Origin: Caulobacter vibrioides
Lineage (GTDB): Bacteria > Pseudomonadota > Alphaproteobacteria > Caulobacterales > Caulobacteraceae
Assembly: GCA_001449105.1 (NCBI GenBank)
Contig: LNIY01000082.1
Span: forward strand, 1-60,200
Length of the DNA: 60,200 nt
Direction of reading: 5' to 3'
Shown here: one piece after another, positions 14,546 through 22,508 of the stretch
Position numbering within the stretch: position 1 is the stretch's first letter
Layout: every line of letters begins with the position of its first letter
Made by a program: the position numbers and the translations under genes
Notes under the pieces: generated by a model
The model's input: the letters and a program-made list of their open reading frames with translations, nothing else
Told to the model about the DNA's origin: nothing
The model's database searches: none

Positions 14546-15448
14546 ATGAAGTCGCGCGACATAGCGCCAGCGCGGGTGACCGCGGGGGAAATCAGCCGAA
14601 ATTTCGGCCAATGGCAGGACGTGGCCCTGTCGGGCCCCGTGATCGTCACTCACCACGGCCGACCTCGGGTGGTGATGATCTCGGCCGAGCACTACGCGGC
14701 CGCGGGCCTGGCCGAAGGTCCGACCGGCTTCGACAACGACTCGGCCCTGCAATCGGCCGAAACGGCCCGCTCGGCCGTCCTCGGCCATCTGAACGAGGCC
14801 TTCGTGGCGCTCGACCCGGACCTGAAGATCACCGCCGTCAACGCCGTCTTCGAGGACCTGAAGGGCGCCAGCGCCGCCCAGCTGGTCGGCCAGCCCTGGA
14901 ACGAGGTGTTCAGCGCCCCGGTGCAGGCCCTGATCGGCGAGCAGTTCCGCCGCGTGCTGCGCACCGGCGAGACGCTGGAATTCGAGTCGGAGTCCACCGT
15001 GCAGTCGGGCCGCTGCTTCGGCGTGCGGGTGTTTCCCTATCCCGGCGGTGTGGCGGCCCTGTTCGTCAATCGCACCGAGGAGCGCGACCTGCGCGGCCGG
15101 CTGGACCGCGCCGCGGCGCTGGAGACGGCGCTTTCGGTGCTGCCCGGCGTCGCCTCGGCCCGCCTCAACATCCGCGGCGTGCTGGCTTCGATGGACGCCG
15201 ACTTCCTGCGGCTGACAGGCTTTTCCGAGGCTGAGCTGCGCGACTGCCGACTCAGCGACATCGTTCGCCCGGCCGAGCGCCGCACCCTGACCAAGGCCGT
15301 CGAGCACGCCCTGCAGGGCGACGCCCCGGCGCGCATGCCCGTGACCCTGCTTGTCAAAGACGGGGCCGAGCGCACGGTCGAGCTGGCCCTGGCCACGGTG
15401 CGCCGCGACGGCGTGCCCGAAGGCGTGCTGGCGGTGCTGCTGGCCTGA
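14546..15448 (+). CDS. Phd/YefM-type DNA-binding domain fused to two PAS-like domains
   Basis: Residues 10-50 match the Phd/YefM antitoxin fold (VTAGEISRNFGQWQDVAL, then PVIVTHHGRPRVVMISAEHY). Residues of about 70-180 and 190-300 each look like PAS domains (LNEAFVALDPDLKITAVNAVFEDLKG and LNIRGVLASMDADFLRLTGFSE, in outline). There is no kinase or toxin gene alongside. The arrangement suggests a one-component sensor in which PAS domains control DNA binding by an antitoxin-type domain; that is inference. A GGAGAGGG ribosome site lies 5 bp before the ATG. The 260-bp upstream region is shared with the TadE gene. Confidence 0.8.
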   Translation: MKSRDIAPARVTAGEISRNFGQWQDVALSGPVIVTHHGRPRVVMISAEHYAAAGLAEGPTGFDNDSALQSAETARSAVLGHLNEAFVALDPDLKITAVNAVFEDLKGASAAQLVGQPWNEVFSAPVQALIGEQFRRVLRTGETLEFESESTVQSGRCFGVRVFPYPGGVAALFVNRTEERDLRGRLDRAAALETALSVLPGVASARLNIRGVLASMDADFLRLTGFSEAELRDCRLSDIVRPAERRTLTKAVEHALQGDAPARMPVTLLVKDGAERTVELALATVRRDGVPEGVLAVLLA

Positions 15449-15568
15449 GCCGGTCCGGCTAACTTGACCGAACGGAACATTCGCGTCGCGGCTCCGGCCT
15501 GACGCTTGTGTTTTCGACGCCCGCGAGGCAAAGCCAAAACGTTGATTTTCGTATACGGAAATAACGTC

Positions 15569-15958
15569 ATGGCGACCCCGCCTCCCGCACACCCGATCGA
15601 CCGGCACGTAGGCGCGATGATCCGCGCCCACCGCCGCGCGGCTGGCGTCTCGCAGGAAGAGCTTGGCGCGGCCCTGGGCCTGACCTTCCAGCAGATTCAG
15701 AAGTACGAGACCGGCGAGAACCGCATCAGCGCCTCCAAGCTGGTCGAGGTGGCCCGGGTGCTGTCGCTGCCCGTGGGCGCGCTGTTCGAGGGGGTCGACG
15801 TCGTCGCCGGCGGCGGCGAAAGCCTGATCACCCGCTTTATGAGCCTGCGCGAAGCCACCCCGTTCATGGAAGCCGCCGTCGCCCTTCCCGAACCGGTGCG
15901 CAACGAGCTCTTCCGCCTGGCGACGGTGTACGCCGCCGAAGAGCAGGCGGCGGGCTGA
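15569..15958 (+). CDS. XRE-family regulator, paralog of the one at 10813
   Basis: The 129-residue Cro/CI-type regulator has its helix-turn-helix at about 12-70 ([33 protein letters not shown]). That core is nearly identical to the PraR-like gene at 10813, while the C-terminal halves differ. The ATG at 15569 is preferred because the longer frame adds a basic stretch atypical for the family. The ribosome site is weak. It is followed closely by the convergent PraB-like gene. Confidence 0.85.
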   Translation: MATPPPAHPIDRHVGAMIRAHRRAAGVSQEELGAALGLTFQQIQKYETGENRISASKLVEVARVLSLPVGALFEGVDVVAGGGESLITRFMSLREATPFMEAAVALPEPVRNELFRLATVYAAEEQAAG

Positions 15959-15975
15959 CCGGTCCGCCAGACGAG

Positions 15976-16458
15976 CTACATGATGGTCAGCGAATTGGAG
16001 ACGCTCAGCGTCCCGGTGACATAGCAGTCCTCCCCGCCCGGGAAGAAGGTCGAGCTGAAGGTGATGGAGCTGGGCGCGCCATTCGCCCAGGCGACATTGG
16101 CCGTGCCGTAGCAGGCGCTCAGCAGGCCGATGAATCCCATGTCCATCGTGGCCGAAGTCGTGCTGTTGGGAACGAGGGGCCAGGGGAAGTTGTTGGGCCG
16201 CAGGAATGCGCCGCACGTAGCCGAACCGCCCGACATGGAGCCGCTGGTGATCACGCCGCTCGCTCCACCGCCGGCGATGTCGCCAGTCAGGGAAATGTTG
16301 CACACCGACGTTCCCGTATAGGGCCGGGATATCGTCACGGTCCCGCTCATGGTGAAGCCGGTCACCGGATTGGGCGTAAAGGTCGCGGCCGATGCCGAGG
16401 TGACGAGACCCGCACCGGCGAGAGCGACGGCGGACAGAACGGCGGCGCACCTGAACAC
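15976..16458 (-). CDS. Secreted PraB-like protein
   Basis: The 160-residue product has a 24-residue signal peptide (AVALAGAGLVTSASA) and a mature domain beginning TFTPNPVTGFTMSGTVTI with two Cys pairs (SVCNISLTG with TCGAF, ACYG with DCYVTG). This resembles the exported PraA/PraB family, named for alkane-oxidation activation and linked to surface adhesion and biofilms. The start is the GTG at 16458, 6 nt after GGGGAGA; upstream codons do not look coding. The promoter region at about 16495-16515 is unusually AT-rich. The specific function is uncertain. Confidence 0.7.
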   Translation of the reverse strand: MFRCAAVLSAVALAGAGLVTSASAATFTPNPVTGFTMSGTVTISRPYTGTSVCNISLTGDIAGGGASGVITSGSMSGGSATCGAFLRPNNFPWPLVPNSTTSATMDMGFIGLLSACYGTANVAWANGAPSSITFSSTFFPGGEDCYVTGTLSVSNSLTIM

Positions 16459-16705
16459 TGCACATCTCCCCGATGAGCTCGTTGGTTCGCCACTATTTAC
16501 ATTATTATAAATTAAAGTGCAACGGGCGGTTCCGGCCCTCATTCGACGCCCGCGCCATCGCTTTCCACGGAGGCCCTCGCCGAACAGCGCGCCTTCGCCG
16601 CCGATGAGAAACGGGCCTGGCGCACCGCCCCTGCGGGCATGGCGCTTTCCAGCCGCGATCACATGGAAAGCCAAGCGAGTTCAGCAGATTGTCGGGATGA
16701 ACCGT

Positions 16706-16782
16706 TGGTGGCTGGGGGCGGGATCGAACCGCCGACCTGTGGGTTATGAATCCACCGCTCTAACCATCTGAGCTACCCAGCC
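16706..16782 (-). tRNA. tRNA-Met (CAU), elongator type
   Basis: The minus-strand sequence begins GGCTGGGTAGCTCAG and ends CCCAGCCACCA with an encoded CCA. The 7-bp acceptor stem pairs fully, the anticodon loop is TTCATAA (CAU) and the T-loop is GGTTCGATCCC. The body matches elongator tRNA-Met better than tRNA-Ile2 or the initiator, which would have a mismatched first pair. Confidence 0.92.
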
Positions 16783-16824
16783 GCCGAAGCGGAGCGGGCT
16801 TATAAGCGCAAACCGGGGCGGGCT

Positions 16825-17874
16825 TCAAGCCCGGTTTGCGATCTCATCCACAACTGCGCTCAAGCGCCTGGCCAGGCTGTCGGGTCCGTAGTTCGCCAGA
16901 ACCGCCGCGCGGGCCTCCTGGCCGAAGCCGCGGGCGGCGGCGGGGTCGGCGATCAGGCCGGCCAGGGCGTCAGCCAGGGCGGTCGCGTCGCCCGGCGGCA
17001 GCAGGCGGCCGCTGGCGCCTTCGACGATCATCTCGTCCGGCCCCGGAATGGCGCTCGACGCCACCGGCAGGCCCACGGCCATCGCCTCCAGCAGCACCAG
17101 CGGGAAACCCTCCTGGTAGGACGGGAAGGCGAAGACGTCGCCCGTGGCCAGGAAAGCCGAGGCGTCGCGCCAGCCGACCAGGCGCACGCGGTCGGCCAGG
17201 CCGTGCTCGGCGATCAGGCCTTCCAGCTTGCCGCGCTCATCGCCCTCGCCGGCGATCTCGACCTCGAAGGAAAGCCCTCGCTCGCGCAGCAGGGCGGCGG
17301 CGGCGACCAGCACGTCGAAACCCTTCTTGGGGTGCAGGCGGCCGGCGGCGACGATGCGCGGCAGCCGGCCGGCGTCGGCGAAAGGCGCGGCCAGCACGGT
17401 CGGGATCTTCACCGCGTTGGGCACGAAATGGACGCGCTCAGCCGGGACGCCCCGCTCGATCGCCAGATCGGCGAGGTGGCGGCCGACGCAGATGTAGTCG
17501 GTGCGGGTGGTCTCGACGTCGAACACCGGCTTGTGCACGCAGATGGCCAGGCGCGTCTCCTTCGGCGCGGCCTTCTGGAACAGGCGGGCCGGACGCTGGC
17601 CGTGGCTGAGGATGATCGCCGGCTTCACCGCGCGCACGATCCGCCGGGCCGCGCCCAGCGTCAGGGGGTCCCAGTCGGTATGGGCGGGCATCGACAGCAG
17701 CGGCGGGGTTCGCCCGGCCTGGGCCTTGGCCACCGCGCCGCCGGCCCGGACCACGCCCGCGCAGATCCCGCCCCGGCGCGCCGCCCAGGTCTCCAGGATC
17801 GGCTGGTAGTCGAGGAACACCTGCTCCAGTCCGCCCAGACCCTTGCCCAGCATGGCGTGCAGGATGGCAGTCAA
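16825..17874 (-). CDS. Glycosyltransferase family 4 protein
   Basis: This 349-residue GT-B-fold enzyme should transfer a sugar from a nucleotide donor to an envelope glycan or LPS core. It shows the N-terminal [12 protein letters not shown], then [25 protein letters not shown], and the donor-site E-x7-E region ([21 protein letters not shown]). There is no signal peptide or transmembrane helix. It stands alone, divergent from the sugar dehydrogenase gene with about 150 bp between. The donor and acceptor cannot be predicted. Confidence 0.9.
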   Translation of the reverse strand: MTAILHAMLGKGLGGLEQVFLDYQPILETWAARRGGICAGVVRAGGAVAKAQAGRTPPLLSMPAHTDWDPLTLGAARRIVRAVKPAIILSHGQRPARLFQKAAPKETRLAICVHKPVFDVETTRTDYICVGRHLADLAIERGVPAERVHFVPNAVKIPTVLAAPFADAGRLPRIVAAGRLHPKKGFDVLVAAAALLRERGLSFEVEIAGEGDERGKLEGLIAEHGLADRVRLVGWRDASAFLATGDVFAFPSYQEGFPLVLLEAMAVGLPVASSAIPGPDEMIVEGASGRLLPPGDATALADALAGLIADPAAARGFGQEARAAVLANYGPDSLARRLSAVVDEIANRA

Positions 17875-18022
17875 GGGCAGGCTCCGAAAAAACGCGGGAG
17901 GGAAAGGCCGGGAACCTTCCCCGCGCCGCCCGTGGTGTCAATGCCGGCGCAAAACGGAGCGCGACGGAAAATGGGCCGCCTCCCCCTCGCCCGCCGGAGG
18001 AAAAGCCGGTTATGGTCGCCCC

Positions 18023-19270
18023 ATGCGTTCTTCCCTGATCTTCGCCGCCTCCGCCCTGCTCGCCATCGCCGCCTGCGGCCCCGGCGAGGCCCAAGACAGC
18101 AGCGCCCCGGCCGTGGCCGCCGACGGCGGTCCGGTCGAGACCCGTCCGGCCAACGCGCCCGACCAGAAGCCCGCCTTCGCCGGCCAGACGCGCGCGCCGC
18201 TGAAGGCCGCCGGCGTCGAGTACCAGGTGCAGGTCGTGGCCAAGGGGCTGGACCATCCGTGGGCCATCGCCTTCCTGCCCGACGGCTCGGCCCTGGTCAC
18301 CGAGAAGGCGGTCGGCCGCCTGCGCCTGCTGGCCAAGGACGGCAAGCTGTCGGCGGCCGTGAGCGGCCTGCCCGCGGTGGACGCCAACGGCCAGGGCGGC
18401 CTGCTGGGCCTGGCCATCGATCCGAACTACGCCCAGAACGGCCTGGTCTACTGGAGCTACGCCGAGCCGCGCGACGGCGGCAACGGCACGGCCGTGGCCC
18501 GCGGCCGCCTGGTTCCGGGCGCCGCGCCCAAGCTGGAGAACGTGCAGGTCATCTGGCGCCAGACCCCGACCCTGGCCTCGGCGCTGCACTTCGGCGGCCG
18601 CCTGGTGTTCGCCCGCGACGGCAATCTCTTCATCACCACCGGCGAGCGCTCGATCCTCGAAGGCCGCCGCCAGGCCCAGAACCTCGACGGCACGCTGGGC
18701 AAGGTGGTGCGGATCAAGCCGGACGGCTCGATCCCGGCCGACAATCCCTATGTCGGCCAGGCCGGCGCCAAGCCCGAAATCTGGTCGATCGGCCACCGCA
18801 ACCTGCAGTCCGCCGCCATCAACCCCAAGACCGGCGAGCTGTGGACCGTCGAGCACGGCGCCAAGGGCGGCGACGAGTTGAACATCCCGCGCGCCGGCAA
18901 GAACTACGGCTGGCCGACCATCACCTACGGCGAGGAATACTCCGGCAAGCCGATCGGCGAGGGCGTCACCGCCAGGGAAGGCCTGGAGCAGCCGATCTAC
19001 TACTGGGATCCGGTGATCGCGCCCTCGGGCATGGCCTTCTATGAGGGCGCTCTGTTCCCGGCCTGGAAGGGCAGCCTGCTGGTCGGGTCGATGAAGGAGC
19101 ACCACATCGCCCGCCTGACGCTGGACGGCGACAAGGTGGTCGGCGAGGAGCGTATCGCCACCGAATTCGGCGAGCGCATCCGCGACGTCGTGGTCGGCCC
19201 CGACGGCGCCGTCTGGGCGGTGACCGACGAAGACGACGGCAAGGTGATCAGGATCGTCCCGAAGGGCTGA
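18023..19270 (+). CDS. PQQ-dependent aldose sugar dehydrogenase (YliI/GSDH type), lipoprotein
   Basis: The 415-residue beta-propeller protein oxidises aldoses in the periplasm with pyrroloquinoline quinone. The N terminus carries a lipobox (LLAIAAC), so it is probably membrane-anchored. Family motifs include [58 protein letters not shown] and KNYGWP. The ATG at 18023 is preferred over the longer open frame because it places the signal peptide first. It is monocistronic. Confidence 0.9.
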   Translation: MRSSLIFAASALLAIAACGPGEAQDSSAPAVAADGGPVETRPANAPDQKPAFAGQTRAPLKAAGVEYQVQVVAKGLDHPWAIAFLPDGSALVTEKAVGRLRLLAKDGKLSAAVSGLPAVDANGQGGLLGLAIDPNYAQNGLVYWSYAEPRDGGNGTAVARGRLVPGAAPKLENVQVIWRQTPTLASALHFGGRLVFARDGNLFITTGERSILEGRRQAQNLDGTLGKVVRIKPDGSIPADNPYVGQAGAKPEIWSIGHRNLQSAAINPKTGELWTVEHGAKGGDELNIPRAGKNYGWPTITYGEEYSGKPIGEGVTAREGLEQPIYYWDPVIAPSGMAFYEGALFPAWKGSLLVGSMKEHHIARLTLDGDKVVGEERIATEFGERIRDVVVGPDGAVWAVTDEDDGKVIRIVPKG

Positions 19271-19384
19271 ACCTTCGCGACGACCGTCTCCTCAATCGGT
19301 TCTTCCCGGCGAAGGCGGGGAAACTCGGTGAGAAGCGACCAAAGTTACTGAATGTCGATCCAACCTGGCGCCGGTCGCCCGGGG

Positions 19385-19753
19385 TCAATCCACGTCGCGG
19401 CGGGCCCGCCAGGCCTTGCGGGCCTCCGACGGCTTGCCCTTGACCAGGGCCCCGGCGGCCAGGCCCGCCAGGAACGAGGCGGTCGGGTGGGCCAGGATGA
19501 TGTCGGCCACCCGCTCCTCGATGGGGGCCTTGCGCTCCTTGGCCTGCTGGTTGGACTGAGCCAGGGCCCAGACCGCCACCACCGCCGCGGCGATGGCCGC
19601 CACGATGGCGTGGGCCCAGGCCGCCCCGACCAGCGAGGCCAGGAAGGCGAACACCGCCATGGCGCCCGACACCGCCGCGATCGCCGCGGCCATGACCAGA
19701 CCCGCCCCGCGCACCAGGCGCGACGTCAGCCTGTCGATGAAATCGTCCACCAT
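19385..19753 (-). CDS. Small membrane protein, holin-superfamily-like
   Basis: The 122-residue protein has two or three hydrophobic helices (about 15-40, 44-64, and a weaker one at 90-103), a charged N terminus and a basic C-terminal tail (GKPSEARKAWRARR). The layout resembles phage-holin-superfamily membrane proteins found next to stress genes, but I see no diagnostic motif. There are no phage genes nearby. Function unknown. Confidence 0.65.
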   Translation of the reverse strand: MVDDFIDRLTSRLVRGAGLVMAAAIAAVSGAMAVFAFLASLVGAAWAHAIVAAIAAAVVAVWALAQSNQQAKERKAPIEERVADIILAHPTASFLAGLAAGALVKGKPSEARKAWRARRDVD

Positions 19754-19864
19754 CGCCCTCTCCGTAGAACAGCCTCCGGAGCTAACGCACGAGGCGGGGA
19801 TTGGTGTCAGCCAGACGACTCAAGCAGGCGTGGCGGCTGAAAGCGCCGGCGGTTTCGGCGACCG

Positions 19865-20986
19865 TCACGCCGCCGAGGAAAGCCTCTCGGCCACCGCCTC
19901 GCCGATAGCCAGGCTGCTGGTCAGACCGGGGCTTTCGATGCCGAACAGCGCCACCAGGCCCGGCAGGCCATGGCTGCCCGCGTCGCGCAGCTGGAAGTCG
20001 GGTTGCGGCTCGTCGGGACCGTGGATCTTGGGCCGCACGCCGGCGTAGTCGGGGGTCAGCGCGTCGTCGGGCAGGCCCGGCCAGAACTTGCGGATATAGG
20101 CGGCGAAGGCCTCGGCGCGGGCGGGATCGACCGAATAGTCGGGCGCGGGCACGTATTCGAGGTCGGGCCCGAACACCGCCTGCCCGCCCATGTCGTTGCG
20201 ATAGTGGGTGCCCAGCGCCCCGTGGATCGGCGGCGGATAGACCAGGCGCTGGAACGGCGCCTTGCCCATCAGGCGGAAGTAGACGCCCTTGCCGTAGTGG
20301 GCGGCCGGGATCTGGTCCTTCGGAAAACCCTCGATGGTCGCCGCCACGTCTTGCGCCGAAAGGCCCGGCGCGGTGACCAGCAGGCGGCAGGTCAGGGTCG
20401 TGGGCTCGGCGCCGCCGGCCCGTACCGAAAAGCCGCCGCCCTCCAGCGGGGTCGCGCCCTCGAAGGGGGTTCCCAGCACCACCGCGCCGCCGGCGGCCTC
20501 GATGTCGCCGTGCAGGGCCAGCATGTAGTCGTGGCTGGCGAAGACGCCGCTTTCCGGCGACAGCAGGGCCGCGTGGGCGTTGAGGCCGGGCTCCAGGGCC
20601 TGGGCCTGGGCGCCCGTCAGCCGCTCCATGCCCTCGACGTCGTTGGCCAGGGCCTGGTCCCAGATGGCGTCGAGGCGGGCGATCTCGTCGTCGCTGGTGG
20701 CCACCACCAGCTTGCCGCACTTCTTGTAGGCCACCTTGTGGGCGTCGAGGAAAGCATACAGCCGCCGACGCCCCTCGACGCACAGCCGCGCCTTCAGCGA
20801 GCCGGTGGGATAGTAGAGCCCGCCGTGGATCACCTCGGAATTGCGCGACGAGACGCCCTGGCCGATGTGCCCCTCGGCCTCCAGCACCGCCACCACCAGC
20901 CCTCGCCGCGACAGCGCATAGCCGCAGGCCAGCCCCACGGTGCCGGCGCCCACCACGACGGCGTCGAAATCGAAGTCTTGGGTCAT
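19865..20986 (-). CDS. FAD-dependent oxidoreductase, L-2-hydroxyglutarate oxidase-like
   Basis: The 373-residue flavoprotein has the N-terminal dinucleotide fold VVVGAGTVGLACGYALSRRG and the DAO-family signature SSRNSEVIHGGLYYPTGSLKARLC (in outline), typical of LhgO-type enzymes acting on L-2-hydroxyglutarate or related 2-hydroxyacids. A substrate-domain YRNDMGGQAVFGPDLEYV and the C-terminal FGIESPGLTSSLAIGEAV complete the fold. Its ATG lies 10 bp after the remnant toxin ORF on the same strand. The specific substrate is inferred from family resemblance. Confidence 0.85.
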   Translation of the reverse strand: MTQDFDFDAVVVGAGTVGLACGYALSRRGLVVAVLEAEGHIGQGVSSRNSEVIHGGLYYPTGSLKARLCVEGRRRLYAFLDAHKVAYKKCGKLVVATSDDEIARLDAIWDQALANDVEGMERLTGAQAQALEPGLNAHAALLSPESGVFASHDYMLALHGDIEAAGGAVVLGTPFEGATPLEGGGFSVRAGGAEPTTLTCRLLVTAPGLSAQDVAATIEGFPKDQIPAAHYGKGVYFRLMGKAPFQRLVYPPPIHGALGTHYRNDMGGQAVFGPDLEYVPAPDYSVDPARAEAFAAYIRKFWPGLPDDALTPDYAGVRPKIHGPDEPQPDFQLRDAGSHGLPGLVALFGIESPGLTSSLAIGEAVAERLSSAA

Positions 20987-20996
20987 GTCGTCGCGA

Positions 20997-21155
20997 TCAC
21001 TTCAGGGCGGTGGAATATGCGGCCTGGGCCGTGGGCGGAAAGGCCGCCAGACGATCGAGCTCTTCGATCAGGCTAGCGACGAAGCGCGCCGCCGCTCGTG
21101 GGATACCGTGCAGGTCGCGCCGCGCCCGCCTGGTCAGGACCTGGCCTTGGCTCAC
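20997..21155 (-). pseudogene. Truncated ParE/RelE-family toxin remnant
   Basis: The GTG at 21155-21153 overlaps the antitoxin stop codon (GTGA), the usual parDE coupling. The 52-codon product keeps LTRRARRDLHGI and AARFVASLIEELDRLAAFPP, recognisable as the first helices of a ParE toxin, but is about half the normal 95-100 residues. It appears to lack about ten residues between these blocks and the whole C-terminal sheet before stopping 10 bp upstream of the oxidase gene. It is probably inactive. A genuinely short toxin cannot be excluded. Confidence 0.6.
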
Positions 21156-21490
21156 TCTTCGGCGACCTTGGCGCGCGCCTCCAGATCGGCCGGCGTCTCG
21201 GACGGAAAGGCCTGCCCGCCGACGCACTCGTCCAAGTCGACGGCTTCGGCCTCGATCTCGTCCAGCAGGGCCTCCAGCTTGTCCGAACCGCCGACGATCT
21301 CCACGGCGCGCCGATAGTTCAGCTCGGCCAGCTCCGCCGCCACGCCTTCGTCCAGCGAGGCGAACTCGCCGCGCTCGACACGCACCTGCAAGTCGGCGGC
21401 GTCCTCCGCGCTCAATCGCACCGTCACCTGATCGGCTTTGACCGGCTTGTTCATGGCCGCGAGCCTAGCACGAACCCATGCCCGCGCCAT
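21152..21490 (-). CDS. ParD-type ribbon-helix-helix antitoxin
   Basis: The frame encodes 112 residues; a Met at codon 13 (21454) gives a 100-residue product that starts closer to the DNA-binding strand (ADQVTVRLSAEDAADLQVRVERGEF). The C-terminal half is acidic (EALLDEIEAEAVDLDE), as expected for a toxin-binding tail. It is followed with a 4-nt overlap by a toxin remnant. The antitoxin looks intact, so it may persist as an orphan DNA-binding protein or protect against a related toxin elsewhere. Confidence 0.75.
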   Translation of the reverse strand: MARAWVRARLAAMNKPVKADQVTVRLSAEDAADLQVRVERGEFASLDEGVAAELAELNYRRAVEIVGGSDKLEALLDEIEAEAVDLDECVGGQAFPSETPADLEARAKVAEE

Positions 21491-21620
21491 CCGCTCCCCG
21501 GTCAGGGCCGCGACCTCGAACGCGTCGCCGAGGGCCTTCGCGATCGACGATAAAGCTTGGCTATTGCCAGTCGAGGCGCGGCATGGTCAGCCGGAGATTG
21601 TATCCGGAGTTTCCAAGCCC

Positions 21621-22445
21621 ATGCGTCCCATCCGCCTGCCCGCCATCGCCGTGGTCGGCCTGTCCTGCGCCCTTCTGGCCGGCGCGGCTCATGCGCAGGC
21701 CCCGGCCTATCACCGGGTGGAGAGCAAGGACCTGGCCTGGACCCGCAAGCCCGAAGCCGCCGACATGACCCTGGCCTATCCCCCCGCGGCCATGAGCAAG
21801 GACCGCAGCGGCGCCGCCGTGCTCGAATGCCTTCTCACGCCGAAGGGCGGCGTCGACGCCTGCGTGGTCCTGGCGGAGTCCGAACCCGATTTCGGCCAGG
21901 CCTCCCTGAAGATTGCCCGCAAGTTCGGCTTCGACGCGAGCAAGACGCCGCCCGAGATCCTGGCCGGGGCCGTCGTGGTGATCCCGATCAGCTGGCTCAC
22001 GCCCAGCGCCGGGGCGCCAACGCTGGACTATGTCGCCGGTCGCCCCGCCTACCTGATCACGCCCGCCAAGGCCCGCGGCAAGATCGCCTGCGCCACCAAG
22101 GCCGCCGCCGACCAGCGCTGCGACCTCCACGCCCTGAGCTGGGAGCGCCAGCCCGAGCTGGAAGAGACCGCCTCGGCAGTGAGGAGCGTCAACGACGGCC
22201 CCGCCGTCACCGGCCTGCTGTGCTCCGTTCGCGCCGACCGCCAGCTGGACGGTTGCGAGCCCATGGGCGCACCGACCGACTCCCAGGTGACCGCGATGGA
22301 CCAGCTGGCCGCGATGTTCACCGCCAAGGCCGAGGCCGACGACAGGACGCCGGTGGCCGAGGGCCGGGTGATGCTGCGGTTCAACTGGCCGACGCTGCGG
22401 CGCGCGGTCGACGCCAGCCGCCTGAGCCCGCCGCCCAAGCCCTAG
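21621..22445 (+). CDS. Exported protein with TonB C-terminal-like domain
   Basis: The 274-residue protein has a cleavable signal peptide (LSCALLAGAAHAQA). At about residues 50-105 it has a TonB-C-like fold: YPPAAMSKDRSGAAVLECLL, then GGVDACVVLAESEPDFGQASLKIARKFGF (in outline). A second region (about 165-265) loosely repeats the pattern and contains Cys pairs. There is no N-terminal membrane anchor or Pro-rich linker, so it is not a classical energy-transducing TonB; it is probably periplasmic. The ATG at 21621 is chosen because it puts the signal peptide first. Confidence 0.75.
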   Translation: MRPIRLPAIAVVGLSCALLAGAAHAQAPAYHRVESKDLAWTRKPEAADMTLAYPPAAMSKDRSGAAVLECLLTPKGGVDACVVLAESEPDFGQASLKIARKFGFDASKTPPEILAGAVVVIPISWLTPSAGAPTLDYVAGRPAYLITPAKARGKIACATKAAADQRCDLHALSWERQPELEETASAVRSVNDGPAVTGLLCSVRADRQLDGCEPMGAPTDSQVTAMDQLAAMFTAKAEADDRTPVAEGRVMLRFNWPTLRRAVDASRLSPPPKP

Positions 22446-22508
22446 ACGCGACGGGATCCGCCACCGTCCGCGCATGCGGACGATGGCGGTCGCCGATCGA
22501 AACGACCG

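Noticed and set aside
16706..16782. tRNA-Ile2 (CAU with lysidine)
   Set aside because: The acceptor (GGCTGGG) and D-arm match elongator tRNA-Met, and the usual tRNA-Ile2 stem is different. Only a covariance scan could settle this fully.
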